From Mercurialis annua (Eukaryota > Streptophyta > Magnoliopsida > Malpighiales > Euphorbiaceae): a stretch of 64,000 nucleotides of DNA. Numbering within the stretch: position 1 is the stretch's first letter; every line of letters starts with the position of its first letter. The position numbers and the translations under genes were made by a program. Shown here in pieces: positions 1 to 11,671 of the stretch. The DNA is taken from the NCBI RefSeq assembly GCF_937616625.2, contig NC_065577.1, positions 28,347,501-28,411,500 of the forward strand. The letters run 5' to 3'. The notes below the pieces were generated by a model. That model saw nothing but the letters and a program-made list of their open reading frames with translations. It made no database searches and was not told the DNA's origin.

Positions 1-538
1 CATAAAAAAGACAAACAATAAAAAATAAATAAAACTAATATAGCTCATAGACGAATCCATTTTGTTACTGAGAGATCGTCAATCTATCGCCGCTTCTTGA
101 TAATTGAATTCCACTTCGTGATAAATTTTACTCCGTCAGAAAAATGAAAAAGAATTAGCTATTTATTATATTATATGAAATTAAAATAATATAAACAAAA
201 GGGGAGGCTACCGTCAATAAGAAAATTAAGCCATTGACGGCTACTAAAGAAAAAAAAAAGCTCTAGGCAGTTAGGGTTTGTTAGAGAGAAAAGAGAAGAG
301 AAGGTGGCTAGAAATTAATGAATTTTCTTAGATTACAAAAGTTTAGCTATGACTATTTTATCATTTAAATGAACATTTGATGGTTTTCTTAATATGTACG
401 TTTTGTTCAAAACAAAAGACATTTAAAAAAGAAGAGGGACTATATAACAATCGTTATAAAGTAGAAGAAATATTTTGTCATCTCATGCAAATTGAATTTA
501 AATAAAAATAAATCTAGATTAAAGAAATTTGGTTTTCC
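1..538 (+). promoter_or_regulatory. 5' flank of the terpene synthase gene
   Basis: AT-rich upstream DNA with no coding signal. The only notable motif is an inverted pair of TTGAC (W-box-like) cores: ccgtcaat at 211-218 and attgacgg at 233-240 form an 8 bp perfect stem. WRKY factors bind such cores and often control defence terpenoid genes, but a role here is inference. A third reversed core (gtcaa) lies at 595-599, downstream of the TATA box. Confidence 0.35.
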
Positions 539-546
539 TATAAATA
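539..546 (+). promoter_or_regulatory. TATA box of the terpene synthase gene
   Basis: TATAAATA lies 79 bases upstream of the chosen ATG at 625. A start site about 30 bases downstream would give a 5' leader of roughly 55 bases. It is the best TATA match near the gene, but the transcription start cannot be seen directly. Confidence 0.55.
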
Positions 547-624
547 ACGCAGCAGTGTTGTTAGTGAGTTCAAGTTCTGATCTAATAGCAACTAGTCAAA
601 GAAGTGCATTTTTGTTTCCAGAGA

Positions 625-3476
625 ATGGCATTGCAAGCTTTTTGCTTCACAAACTTTAGTAACAAAATGTTCCCTCCATCAAAAACTATTCAATCTACAA
701 AATTGGGTGTTTTGAGTTCACCATTTTTCGTCACGAAAACGAAATCATCCTCGTCTTCGATGACTAAGAAATCACCAATAAAGGCAGGGCAATTATCCGA
801 CGAACAAGATCGTCCACAAGTTAGCTATCCTCCTACCATTTGGGGTGACAGCTTTAGCTCCTTCTCTTTTAAGCAACCGGTAATCTCTGTTTTAGCAAGT
901 TTCAGTTTCGATACGTAGGAAGAATTTTATTAATTACTCGTTGCATTTATATAGGAGTTCGAATCGTATACCAAGCAGACAGAAGTGCTAAAATCGGAAG
1001 TGAAGAGCAAGCTAACCTCTTCCGCAGATGATGCTTTGACAAAACTTAATTTCATCAACTTGTTAATCCGTCTGGGCTTGTCATATCATTTTGAGGATGA
1101 TATAGAGCAGCAGCTAGATGAGCATTTTGATGCTCTCGTTGCTCAAGTTTCGGATGAAAAATGTGATTTGTACACTGTTTCACTTGTATTTCGAGTTCTC
1201 AGACAAAACGGTTATAGAATCACTTCTGGTAATAACTTTTAAATTTTTTCTTTAAACTCATTATATACAAAGATTGAAATTTGTTTGGGTTATGATGGAT
1301 TTCAACAGACGTGTTTAACAAGTTTAAGGACAGCCATGGTAAGTTCAAGCAAAGCCTGGCGACGGACGTGAAGGGCATACTGAGTTTGTATGAAGCTGCG
1401 TTTGTGAGCATAACCGGAGAAGATATTCTAGATGAAGCTATCGCTTTCACAAAGCCCATTTTGGAATTCTACAGCTCCACCGTTAACGTTAATGGCTTCG
1501 AAAAACATATAAGCAATGCACTGAAACATCCATTCCATAGGGGCATGCCCAGAGTTGAAGCAAGACATTTTATCTCTCTGTATGAAATGGATGAGTCTAG
1601 AGATGAAATCTTACTTAATTTTGCTAAGTTGGATTTCAATAGACTACAACTGGTGCATCAACATGAACTCAGCCACGTTTCGAAGTAAAATATTAATGCT
1701 GTTGAAACTTTTGTTTTATATTTTATCAAAACACAAAAATAATTGTGATACTTTGCAGATGGTGGAGTGATTTGGACTTGGTGTCAAAATATCCGTTTGC
1801 AAGAGACAGAATTGTGGAGCTCTATTTCTGGATGATAGGAGTATCTGCTGAACCTCAATATGGTGATTCCAGAATACTTGTTACGCAGCTTCTGATGCTG
1901 CTATCGGTGGTGGATGATATATACGAAGCATATGGTACACTCGATGAACTCCAGCGTTTTACAGAAGCAATGGAGAGGTGAGATATGACTATTTGATACT
2001 CTTAAAAAAATTTCATAATCATTTTTTATTAATATGTGTTAGGTGGGGTACTAGTGGCCTTGATCTTTTACCTGAGTACATGAAACCTCTTTACAAAGCT
2101 TTAATAAATTTCGAGGAAGAACTTGAGAATGATATGAGAAGAGATGGAAAAACAATCACAGTCAGTTATGTAAAGAATGAGGTAACCTTCCTTTCTCTAC
2201 ATATTCTGTTTCTGTTGTCTAACCATAGGGGAGATTCAAGGGTTAAATTTCTTTGCCCTTACCAATTATGACATTTTTACAAAATAGTTTCGAATTATAA
2301 AAAGTTACAAAATTGTATGAGTCATGTTTTTTTATAAAACGGTTACCAAATTATAAAAAATTACAAAACAGTTACTGAATTTTAGTATTTTATAAAACGG
2401 TTACCAAATTATAACTTTTTTATCGAAATACTCCCTCCGTCCCAATAGAGTTGTCCACTTTGCCTTTATCACAAAGTTTAAGAAAAGTAATTATTGTTTG
2501 TGGGTTTTGTAAAATTTTACTTACTTTTCTTGTCATACCCTTATTTAATATAGGGCCCACTTGCTATTTACTTTCAATTTACTCATTAGTGAATTTTAAA
2601 TAGGGGTAATATAGAAAAATTAAGTGTAAAAGTTAGTTACTTTTTGAAAGTGGACAAGTATTTTGGGACAAAAAAATTTCTCAAAATGGACAACTCTATT
2701 GGGACGGAGAGAGTATATTTTTTTAATAAAATGGTTATCGAACTATAATTTTTTTACATTCTTTATCTCATTAAGCATTTAATAAAAAGATTATAATTCG
2801 GTAACAGCAAAAGTATTAAATCCAGAGATTCTACATGAAAGCATATTTCTATTATAAAAATTTAAGCATATATGTTTTATATAAACAAAGTAGGGTAAAA
2901 TTTAATTCGATGCTAAATTATTAGATGATTCAAATAACGAAAGCCTACTTGACGGAAATCCGATGGTTTCATGATGGCTATACACCGTCACCGAATGAGC
3001 ACATGGAGACAACATATTATACGGCCGCTATTCCTTTTATAATTATAGTCTGGTACGGAGGAATGGCACAAGTTAAAGAAAATAAAGAGTTCGAATGGTT
3101 ATTAAAAAGTCCCAAGATTCTGAAAGCCGGAGGAACAATTGCTCGTCTCATGGATGATTTAATAACTCATAAGGATGAACAAGAGAGACCATCGGGGCAT
3201 AGTCCTTCCTCCGTTGAATGCTATATGTACCATACCGGAGTTTCCGAGGAGAAAGCCACCCAAGAGATTCAACAGATGATTGAAGTGTTATGGAAGGAAA
3301 TGAACGAGGAATGTTTCAGGCCTACTCCTATACCAATGTCCTTACTAATGCCTATTGTTAACATTATACGAGTAGTTGAAGTTTGTTATCGACACTATGA
3401 TAGCTACACAAATCCAGAGTACGTCAAGAATTACATCGAGGAAATGTTCATCCATCCGATACAAATTCAGCCATAG
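625..3476 (+). CDS. Terpene synthase, casbene synthase-like (TPS-a, plastid-targeted)
   Basis: Predicted class I terpene cyclase that ionises a prenyl diphosphate, probably GGPP to a macrocyclic diterpene in plastids. Exons by GT-AG and frame: 625-879, 955-1228, 1309-1684, 1759-1977, 2043-2181, 2925-3476. They join without a stop into 604 residues, close to the roughly 600 of casbene synthases. Residues 1 to about 60 are Ser/Lys-rich like a transit peptide. R63-P64 and W73 fit the R(P/R)X8W motif. R317-D-R319 is the RxR loop. D354-D-I-Y-E358 stands at the Asp-rich metal site, with Glu where Asp is usual. D498-D-L-I-T502-H-K-D-E506 fits the NSE/DTE motif. The start at 625 is chosen over the in-frame GTG at 604. 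The last exon is continuous where TPS-a genes usually carry a sixth intron. Terpene synthase is near certain. Casbene, neocembrene or a related macrocycle as product is inference from overall resemblance. Confidence 0.93.
2271..2815. repeat. Older AT-rich MITE-like repeat in intron 5
   Basis: The phrase ggttaccaaattataa occurs twice on the left (about 2340-2355 and 2399-2413). An inverted counterpart, ttataattcggtaac, lies near 2791-2805 on the right. The Stowaway element sits between them. This looks like a decayed inverted-repeat element that was later invaded. The ends are approximate and no TSD was identified. Confidence 0.4.
2431..2713. mobile_element. Stowaway MITE (Tc1/mariner type) in intron 5
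   Basis: The 283 bp element begins CTCCCTCCGTCCC and ends with the complementary GGGACGGAGAGAG. Terminal inverted repeats extend about 32 bp with about two mismatches. It is flanked by TA on both sides (2429-2430 and 2714-2715), the Tc1/mariner target duplication. There is no coding capacity. It lies wholly in intron 5 (2182-2924) and leaves the splice sites untouched. Confidence 0.93.
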
Positions 3477-3879
3477 TTTACTTTTATGTTTTTAAACCAA
3501 GTCGATTTTCTTCTCTTGGAATGTTTGACTATATTATCTTGTTCGGTTTTGTTTTGTTGAATTGTTAATTTAAATTATGTTCGTTTTAATTTGATATCAA
3601 AAGAACTACATTTAACTAAGCAGGCAACTTCTTTTATTAATTTAATTATGTAATTGAGGTATAACTATGTGAAATAAAGAATGTTTTTTTGATAAATAAT
3701 AGCTAGATTAGCTCATCCACGAAACAAAGGAAGGCAGAGAGGAATGGAAAAATCGAAACAAATTATGAATGTTTTAAAAAAATAATTTAAGGTACGAAAT
3801 ACATCATTCCTAGAGAAAGGAAAACTTTGGTGCTGAGATTTATAAAAATAAATTGTCGTACATATATTCAATTGTAAAC
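3477..3879. other. 3' flank of the terpene synthase gene
   Basis: AT-rich DNA with no ORF or clear repeat. The 3' UTR and polyadenylation site must lie here but no signal stands out. The last bases merge into the decayed LINE sequence. Confidence 0.4.
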
Positions 3880-4085
3880 AAAGGTTTCGAACTTCACCGA
3901 ATTACTGTTTATTTCTCGCTTTCCACAAATGCCAAGACCAAAAGAACCAAAGAAATTTCCATAAATCCTGATATTTTCTCTCTGCAATACCACTCCACTG
4001 ATAATAGAAAGTATCAATTGAGAGATGAATAACGCAATTGATATTACTCAAATGAAGAATGTGAGTCCACGTCTTCCAAACAAAA

Positions 4086-4730
4086 CTATAAGTCTAAATT
4101 TAAATTAAATTAAATAATATAATCTTGAACTCCAAATTAATTTTGACAAGTGGATCGACTACAAATTTTCATGTGGCAATTACTCATTTAAAATTAATTT
4201 ATTATTTTATTAAAAAATCTAATAATTGATATTTTTAAGTTATAAAATATGAAAAGTTAAAACTTGCAATAATTAACTTTGTTTCATAACTTATAAATAT
4301 TAATAGTATAGAAAAACTCTTAAGATTTTATAACTTATAAACATGAAAAAAGAAACTCTTCAAATTTCATCGCCATCAAATTTATAAAATTCTATAAGTC
4401 TAAATTTAAATTAAATTAAATTAAATAATCTTGAACTCCAAATTAATTTTGACAAGTGGATCGACTACGAATTTCCATGTGGCAATTACTCATTTAAAAT
4501 TAATTTATTATTTTATTAAAAAATCTAATAATTTATATTTTTAAGCTATAAAATATGAAAAGTTAAAACTTGCAATAATTAACTTTGTTTCATAACTTAT
4601 AAATATTAATAGTATAGAAAAACTCTTAAGATTTTATAACTTATAAACATGAAAAAAGAAACTCTTCAAATTTCATCGCCATCAAATTTATAAAATTCTA
4701 TAAGTCTAAATTTAAATTAAATTAAATTAA
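4086..4730. repeat. 306 bp tandem duplication inside the Helitron
   Basis: The start ctataagtctaaatttaaat recurs at 4086, 4392 and 4698, giving two complete 306 bp units and a short third. The units are nearly identical, including a block with caagtggatcgactac. A diverged inverted copy of the unit's end lies at about 4925-5120, so the region can fold back on itself. Confidence 0.9.
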
Positions 4731-6064
4731 ATTTTTTTATTTTTAATATATAATAATATAAAAAATATTTTATTTCTCATAATTTAAAAATACATCCTAT
4801 TGATTATTACATATCTTAAAATAATATTATAAGAAATAAAAAATTAAATTATGAGAACTAAAATACTTTTATTTCATTATATGCTAAAAATATGAATAAT
4901 TTTAAAACTAAATTTAGTTAATTAAAATTTAAAGTTATAGAATTTTATAAATGTGATGGCTATAAAATTTGAAGAGTTTCTATTTATGTTTATAAGTTAT
5001 AAAATATTAAAAAAAATTAAATATTACTACCATTTATAGGTTATGAAACCAAATGTATTACTTTTTTTAACTTTTCATATTTTTAAAAATAAGTTTTGTA
5101 TAACATCTAACTTTTAATATTTTTCAATTAATTACAACTTCTTTGTCATAAAATATATAAGTGTATATATATATAAATCCATGCACACATATTTAATTAT
5201 AAACAAACATATTTTTTTAGAGTTTTTTATATCTATTTCTTTCTATTTTTTCATACTTGATATTGTCTCATGCAACTTTTTTCCGCAATAAAAGAGTTTT
5301 TAATCATTCATAATGAAGTACGCTTATAGTAAGTATCGTCTATCTTTTTGAAATTGTTTAGTTTATGTGTATGGTTGTTGTTGTTGCTGTATTTTAATTT
5401 ATTTTAGTGACATGTGACCTAACTTGCTAAACAATTCAAAGAAACGAGGATTGAATGCCATTGGAATATATATATTTTAGACATGAACCATACAATCGTA
5501 ATTATATGATTTCAATGATAATGTTGATCTTATGAGGTTCATCAAAACAATTTAACATAAAAGATTTTATGTTTTGCATTGAATTGATTTAAGGTTGACA
5601 ATTATTTTCCATCAAATGTCTTTTTTATTTATTTATATGACATATCTCTTTTTTTTTTAATTATATTTAAAAAAACAGTACGTTAATAAAAAAATTGATT
5701 ATGAATTTTAAATTTTTAATTATAATATCATTATTTATGTGTTATGAAATATGAAATATTTTTAAAATCAAATAAAAGTAATTAAAGTTTAATCTTATTA
5801 AATTTTTTTATTGTTTGGTTATGAAATTTAATGAATTTTAGTTAAAATTTAATGAAATTTCCTTAAAGTTTATGAATAGTTCTAATTTACGTTTAAAAGG
5901 TATGAAATATGACGAATTTTTATTAATGTACTAAATATATGAAATTTGAAGAATTTTTATTATATTTAAAAGTTATGAAATTTATCATGTTTATAAATTA
6001 TGATATAGAGAATATTTTTTAAAACTATTAAAATCACCCGCGCAACGCGCGGGCATCGACCTAG
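4089..6064 (+). mobile_element. Non-autonomous Helitron
   Basis: The 3' end is canonical: a 7 bp perfect hairpin CCCGCGC-AAC-GCGCGGG (6037-6053), then CTAG (6061-6064), with T as the next host base. The 5' boundary is at 4086-4089 within ACTATAAGTC. Internal copies of the same start read TCTATAAGTC, matching the TC start of the family, so the first T seems lost or changed. No Rep/helicase ORF is present. The insertion separates two halves of a LINE domain that rejoin in frame, which supports both boundaries. Confidence 0.85.
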
Positions 6065-6632
6065 TGTAGTAAAATATGAGAGTCGTCTTCTTCACTATTG
6101 CACAAAGGACAATTCGAATCGAAAATGACTCTTCTATTCAACAACACAACATTTGAAGGCAATCTATCACGAACAAGCAACCATGCAAAAATTGGCTATA
6201 AAGTGGCAATTTGAACTTCCAAATTTTGTTGATGAAGGCAAAATAAATTCTACACAAAACTAGAATTGATGCTTCCAGCATATGTTCCACCCACAGACTT
6301 GAAGTAAGTGCTGGCTACTACTTCCAACAGTAATTATCCGAGATTTGGGTGGGGGGGAAGATTGTTGCTTACTCGAGCTGCTGCTAAAGCCTCAAAAAAA
6401 TCAGCTTGTTCTCCAATCTGGAGACGACGAAACCAGTTGAAGGAGGTGAGAAAACCGAGATGATTGTCTATAAAGTTAAAAATAGATCATCTTTATCACG
6501 ACCCGATTTTTTGAATCGCGACCGGTGATAGGGAAAGGGAGTTGTATCTCTGAAACCCGTAGCAAACCTAAAATTCCTAAAACCTTTTCGCAAACAATCA
6601 AACATATAATGACCATTCAAACAGAATCAAGT

Positions 6633-6660
6633 ATATATATATATATATATATATACACAC
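6633..6660. repeat. TA microsatellite in LTR A
   Basis: A run of alternating TA followed by CACAC. Simple repeat with no other feature. Confidence 0.85.
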
Positions 6661-8655
6661 TAGTTCGATCGATACAAAACATAAGGGCGTATCACTTCCG
6701 TACCACGTACATACTAACCCGACGATATACAAACATATATTAGTGCATCTAGGTCACATTACGGGAAACTAACAAAACGACGTCCGACGTAGCCTACAAA
6801 AACATATACACATATAAAAGCAAGTATAAATAACTATCACAATATATTATTGTCTCAAGCCAAGACTCTGTGAAAATAACTTACTGCTGCAGCACTACGG
6901 AAGTCAGGAACTATACATGCAAAAAGTCGACTTCCGGATCAAAAAGGTGGACACTAGTCAAGTCCAAACTCTAAGCACCTGGAAATGTTTAACAACAACG
7001 GGGTCAGACTATGATGAGTGAGATTATACATTACTAAAGGTATTATAAAAATAACATCGCAATTTAAATAAAGCATTTATACTAACATATAATATGAGCC
7101 AAGTATTTGATCCGATCGAAACCCTAATCCTTCAAATGATCCTGAACTAGCTAGGTATTTTCTGGTAGTAACGAGCGATTTTGATTTCTCAAATGCTTTT
7201 GGTAAGATCCCGAGATAATTCGACTAATTTTAAGCTATACCAAGAGATACAATCCTGGGATAGTTCGACCGAGTTAAACTAGTATCATTAATTAGATCTA
7301 AACGATTGAGGTGCAAGTTCCGAGATAGTTCAACCGATTTTAACCTCTTGTCTAACGCAAAGGAGTTAGTCTATTTCTATTTGCGGAGACTTACCCGACA
7401 CTAGTGATCACACAGCCTATTGACACCCAATAGGTAGCTTGTTTCCTCATATCGTACACCGGTTTTCATACACAAAAACAATCAACAAACAATTGTAATA
7501 CCTCGAAATTTGGATGTTTCAAAAGTAAGCGGTGCGTCTCATTTTGAATCGTCAAAATGACAAAAATAAGGAAATTAGCGGTAGAGTTAAATAAAAGAGG
7601 ATCCGAGTAGATCAATATTGAAATTTTAAAAAGAAAATTTCAATGTTGAAATTCCATAAAGGAAATGGAAATGGATTTTAAAAGAGTTTATGGAAAAATG
7701 GACAAACGTGAATTTAAGCCTAAACTAGAAAATAATGATTTAATTCCCGAAAAATATAATTTAAAAAAATTGTATATGGGAATTAATATTTAAGAATGTA
7801 ATATTGATTAACTGGATATCGATATTCATTAAGAAAAATTTGATGGAAAAACAAGCATTTTAGCTCAAATTGGAATTTGAGCGTTTTTAGCAAAACAAAT
7901 CGCTAAAATAAATTATCAGAAATAAAATTTTGAGAAATTAGGGTGATATTATTTATTTGGATAATAAATAATATAAAATTTATCGAGGCGTAAAAATCGG
8001 GTATTTAATCGATGAAATTGGACATTTTATAAGCTAGAAATCGAATTGGTTTAAGTCGATTTTTGTAAGGACTAAGGTTGACTTTTTGCCAAGATTATAA
8101 ATACAAGGGAATTAAATTTTAAGTCAGCCAACTCCTTAATACCAGCAGCCCTAAAAAAGTCAGAGAAAGAAAGAATCATCTTCTTCCTTAGAACCTTACA
8201 TGCAAATCAAACTTCCCAAGCTCATAACTTCTTCGTTTCTCAACGACATTGGACGATTCTTGCGGCCATGGAACGAGGGGAACGAGAGCTACACATCAAG
8301 CCCATAAAATCAAGGTAAAAATCGCTGTTTCTCGGTTAGGGTTTATGAACTCAGTTTCAGTTTTAAATGAAAAAGATGAGGTTGATGATTCTAATGCTTG
8401 AAAATGAAGTTTATGGATTATAACTGATTGATTAAGATAATTTATATGGTTTGTGTGTGAGGTATGAGGGCGTTTCTTGTGTGTGTGCCATAGGGTTTAA
8501 ATATAGAGGTGGCCGGAGGAGGCCATGGCGGCCGGACCTACTGGATCCAGCAGTCCAGTAGGCGCACCACCGTGCTGAATGCACAGTGGTGCCGAGCTGT
8601 AACAGCTCTGGTACAGCCCCTCCCCTTACCAAAACAGGGGAGGGAACGTCAATGG

Positions 8656-9400
8656 TAGGGGTGTAAATGAATCGAGCCGAGCCGAGCTTTGAGGTGTTCA
8701 TGTTCGGCTCGTTTAGCGAAAAAGGTGTTCATATTCGGTTCATGTTCAATCGAGCTTTGAACAAAGTGTTCATGTTCGGTTCATTTAGATTTTATAGTGT
8801 TCATGTTCGGTTCATGTTCAGCTCGTGTTCGTTCGTTTAGCTGCTAAACGAACAAGTTCGCGAACGAGCTCACGAACAAGCTCGATAAGTACTAAACGAG
8901 CTCGTTCACGAACAAGCTCGCGAGCGAGCTCGATAAGTACAAAACGAGCTCGTTCGCGAACCCGCTTGTTTAGTGAATAAACAAACGAACACAAGCTATT
9001 AAACGAACAAACACAAATATGAGCGAATAAATTAAAAACAATCTAATCGAGCTCGTTGACGAATATGAGCTAAATAAATTAGAAACATAATTAAATAAAT
9101 TAATTTAAATATTAATTATTTCGCGAACACCTAATAGAGTTTCTAAACGAGCTTGATCGTGAACTATATACGAGCTCTTAATCGAGCTCGTTCACGAGCT
9201 GGTTCACGAACATTTATTCGAGCTGGTCGTGAATGCAAACGAGCCGAACACCACTATGTTCATGTTCGGCTCGTTTATATTAACGAACATAAAATCAAGC
9301 TCGAGCTCGGTTCGTTTAAAATACGAACAAACATGAACCGAGCTCTTATCGAGCCGAGCACCGAGCTGCTCGCGAACGGCTCGGTTTGTTTACACCCCTA
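8656..9400. mobile_element. hAT-type foldback MITE
   Basis: Terminal inverted repeats TAGGGGTGTAAA and TTTACACCCCTA bound a 745 bp element. The 8 bp duplication GTCAATGG flanks it exactly (8648-8655 and 9401-9408), which fits hAT. The interior is almost entirely GAGCTCG, CGAGC and CGAAC/GTTCG phrases on both strands, so it can form extensive secondary structure. There is no transposase. Confidence 0.88.
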
Positions 9401-10183
9401 GTCAATGGGAAGGGGGCCAAGCCGCCCCTTCCCTGAGGTCCATTAACGCTCAGTTTTGCGTAAAACATTAAGTTATGCAAACTAGTATCTAATTTGACGT
9501 AAAATGAATTATAAAAACAAACTCGGAGTTAAGGCATTATCGATTTGAAAATTGTTTTATATGAAGTGTATGGGTTGTTTTTAAGTGTTAAAAAACGCTA
9601 AGGAAATGCGTTTAAGATTAAGCGTTTTAGGTTTGAAAATGTAAACTAAAAAGTCGGCGAAAAATGCTATAAGTCGAGTTTGAATGTTTAAATTGATTTT
9701 TGGTTATATTATAACCATCAAAGATATAAAAAGGACTTTGATATCAAGATTGAAAGTTTAACGTATTTAAGTTATTAAATACGTTATTAACTTCAAAAAT
9801 ACAAATATTGTATTTGAGAAGTGAAAACAGACATTTAAAGAATATCGAGTAAAGTCATAAGTCAAGGTTAAGAAGTTGATCTAAGCTAATAATTTAGGTT
9901 TATAGTTATTTGTTATATGTTTATAGTCTAAACGTATTCATATTGTATTTTATGACAGGCGCATCGATGGACTTTGAAAGTGACATGTTTGGCTTAGTGG
10001 GGTTCGGCCACTATTTTGATATCGTAATTTGGATAGCGACTTCGCTGAGTATACTTTACTCTCGCGTATTATTACACTATAATTATATTATTAAATATTT
10101 TATTTATAAGTTATAAAAACACATAAAAACACATCGCATTATATAATAATTTATTGTGATTTAAAACTGTATAGACTAAATGG

Positions 10184-11144
10184 TGTTAGTGATATGCACT
10201 AGGTCAATCATGTTTGACCATGTATTGACTTTATCGTTTTGTTATTTATTGATTGGTTGTTTTTATCATTTTATATTATGATTAAAATACTTGAATGGTT
10301 AATTCTTCTAAGGTCATCAAGTATGTCACTTTATAGTAGAACCCTTACCTTTAGTAAAGAATTATATTCCATCTATCCCTAGTCTTCATAGGACATTGAG
10401 ACTAGTATGATGTTGGCTGATAATTATGTTTTACTAATCATGTATATGAGATATTAAGTCAAATCATATGTGCTATTTGAGAAATAGGGCACTGGATGAC
10501 CCACTTTGAGAATACTACATAGATCACTGTCATAAGTAATTCTCATTTCAGTTCTATTAGTATAATCCTTTGACCTTGAAATCATCATGGATTTCTACAT
10601 AGTTATTTCATATTTTGATACAGTCTTACATTATCTTTAACAGGATAATGGAATAGATTGTCATTGGATATGAAAGTAACTATGTGAGAAATGTGAGTGA
10701 CTGAGAAGGAATTTGTCCCTCATTAATTTGTGTAAGATATCTATGGGCCCCTTGAAGAAGATAAACTGAAGGAAATGCATGGCCATGCTAAATGAATTGA
10801 AAAGTTATCATTTTCAGTCTACTTAGAATCAGGAAACTAATGATTGAATGTTATAAGGATGACATGACTATGCCTTATATTCAATCAGGATATCGAGTGA
10901 CAAAGGGATTAAAATATTATTGTAAATGGTTAAATCGGATAATCGATATTCATATAACTTGGGTAGTCATAATGTCTTGCTAGAGGCCGCTTATGACTTG
11001 TGGGCCGAAATAGGGATTTCGGGCCTACTGCCAACGTTATATGAACCTACAAGGTCGCACACTAAGAACAGGCCGAAAACAGTTATGGGTTGTACAAGCC
11101 CAGTGGTCTTAAGTGATTAATAGTTTATTATATATATAATTCGT

Positions 11145-11196
<52 letters not shown>

Positions 11197-11658
11197 TACT
11201 ATAGTTATTATCTTCAAAAAATAATAAATTAAGGAAAACACTTATCCTTACAATGAGATTGAAATACGAGTTTGTCTCAAACCCTAGTGTTGTTCTATGA
11301 CTATAAATACACATTAAGGAATGAGTTTGAGAAGTACGAAATTCATTATTCACTAAATCACTAAATAATTCGAAATTGCTTGTGAAGCAATAGCGCTAGC
11401 ACACAAGCACTAGTTTTGGCTAAGGTCTGTTCGTGTCGATACTCGTAGAGGACGCATTCTTTTGGAGGCGTTTCTGATCCGAGGCCACGTATCACCAAAG
11501 TAAACCACCTCCTTCCTTCCTACATTGTTGTTTGAATTCGACATACAAGTAAGTATTTATTATGTTATTAATCTATTAATTCGAATTACATGGATCTTGG
11601 TTTGGGTTTTAGATAAAATTTTAAATTCAGCTGCGTTATGAACCTAGAAAACCCAACA
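10184..11658 (+). repeat. Copia K 5' LTR
   Basis: 1475 bp, TG...CA ends. It has a TATAAATA box at 11302-11309 and a long AT run at about 11149-11192. It holds a segment after gaggccgctta (about 10991-11034) that the 3' LTR lacks. Confidence 0.93.
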
Positions 11659-11659
11659 G

Positions 11660-11671
11660 TGGTATCAGAGC
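11660..11671 (+). other. Primer-binding site of copia K
   Basis: Tggtatcagagc starts one base after the LTR end, complementary to the 3' end of initiator tRNA-Met as in most plant copia elements. Confidence 0.9.

Larger units (their letters stand above)
3880..6480 (-). pseudogene. LINE reverse transcriptase tail (zf-RVT), split by a Helitron
   Basis: Minus-strand translation of 6260 down to 6065 gives WLLVRDRLPSN, then CPLC about 24 residues later, then SHILLH, the layout of the zinc-binding domain after plant LINE reverse transcriptases. Reading resumes at about 4088 down to 3895 with SFVWKTW and later FLWFFWSWHLWKARNK, the usual WxxW...WKARN ending of this domain. The two pieces join in frame when the intervening 2 kb is removed. 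Sequence upstream on the minus strand (6480-6260) has frameshifts and stops. The copy is dead and 5'-truncated. Confidence 0.75.

Noticed and set aside
604..624. In-frame GTG start upstream of the terpene synthase ATG
   Set aside because: Plant genes start at ATG; the ATG at 625 gives a normal transit-peptide start and the seven extra codons add nothing recognisable.
11149..11192. AT run as a replication origin or matrix attachment site
   Set aside because: A plain AT microsatellite, repeated in the sister LTR; nothing supports such a role.
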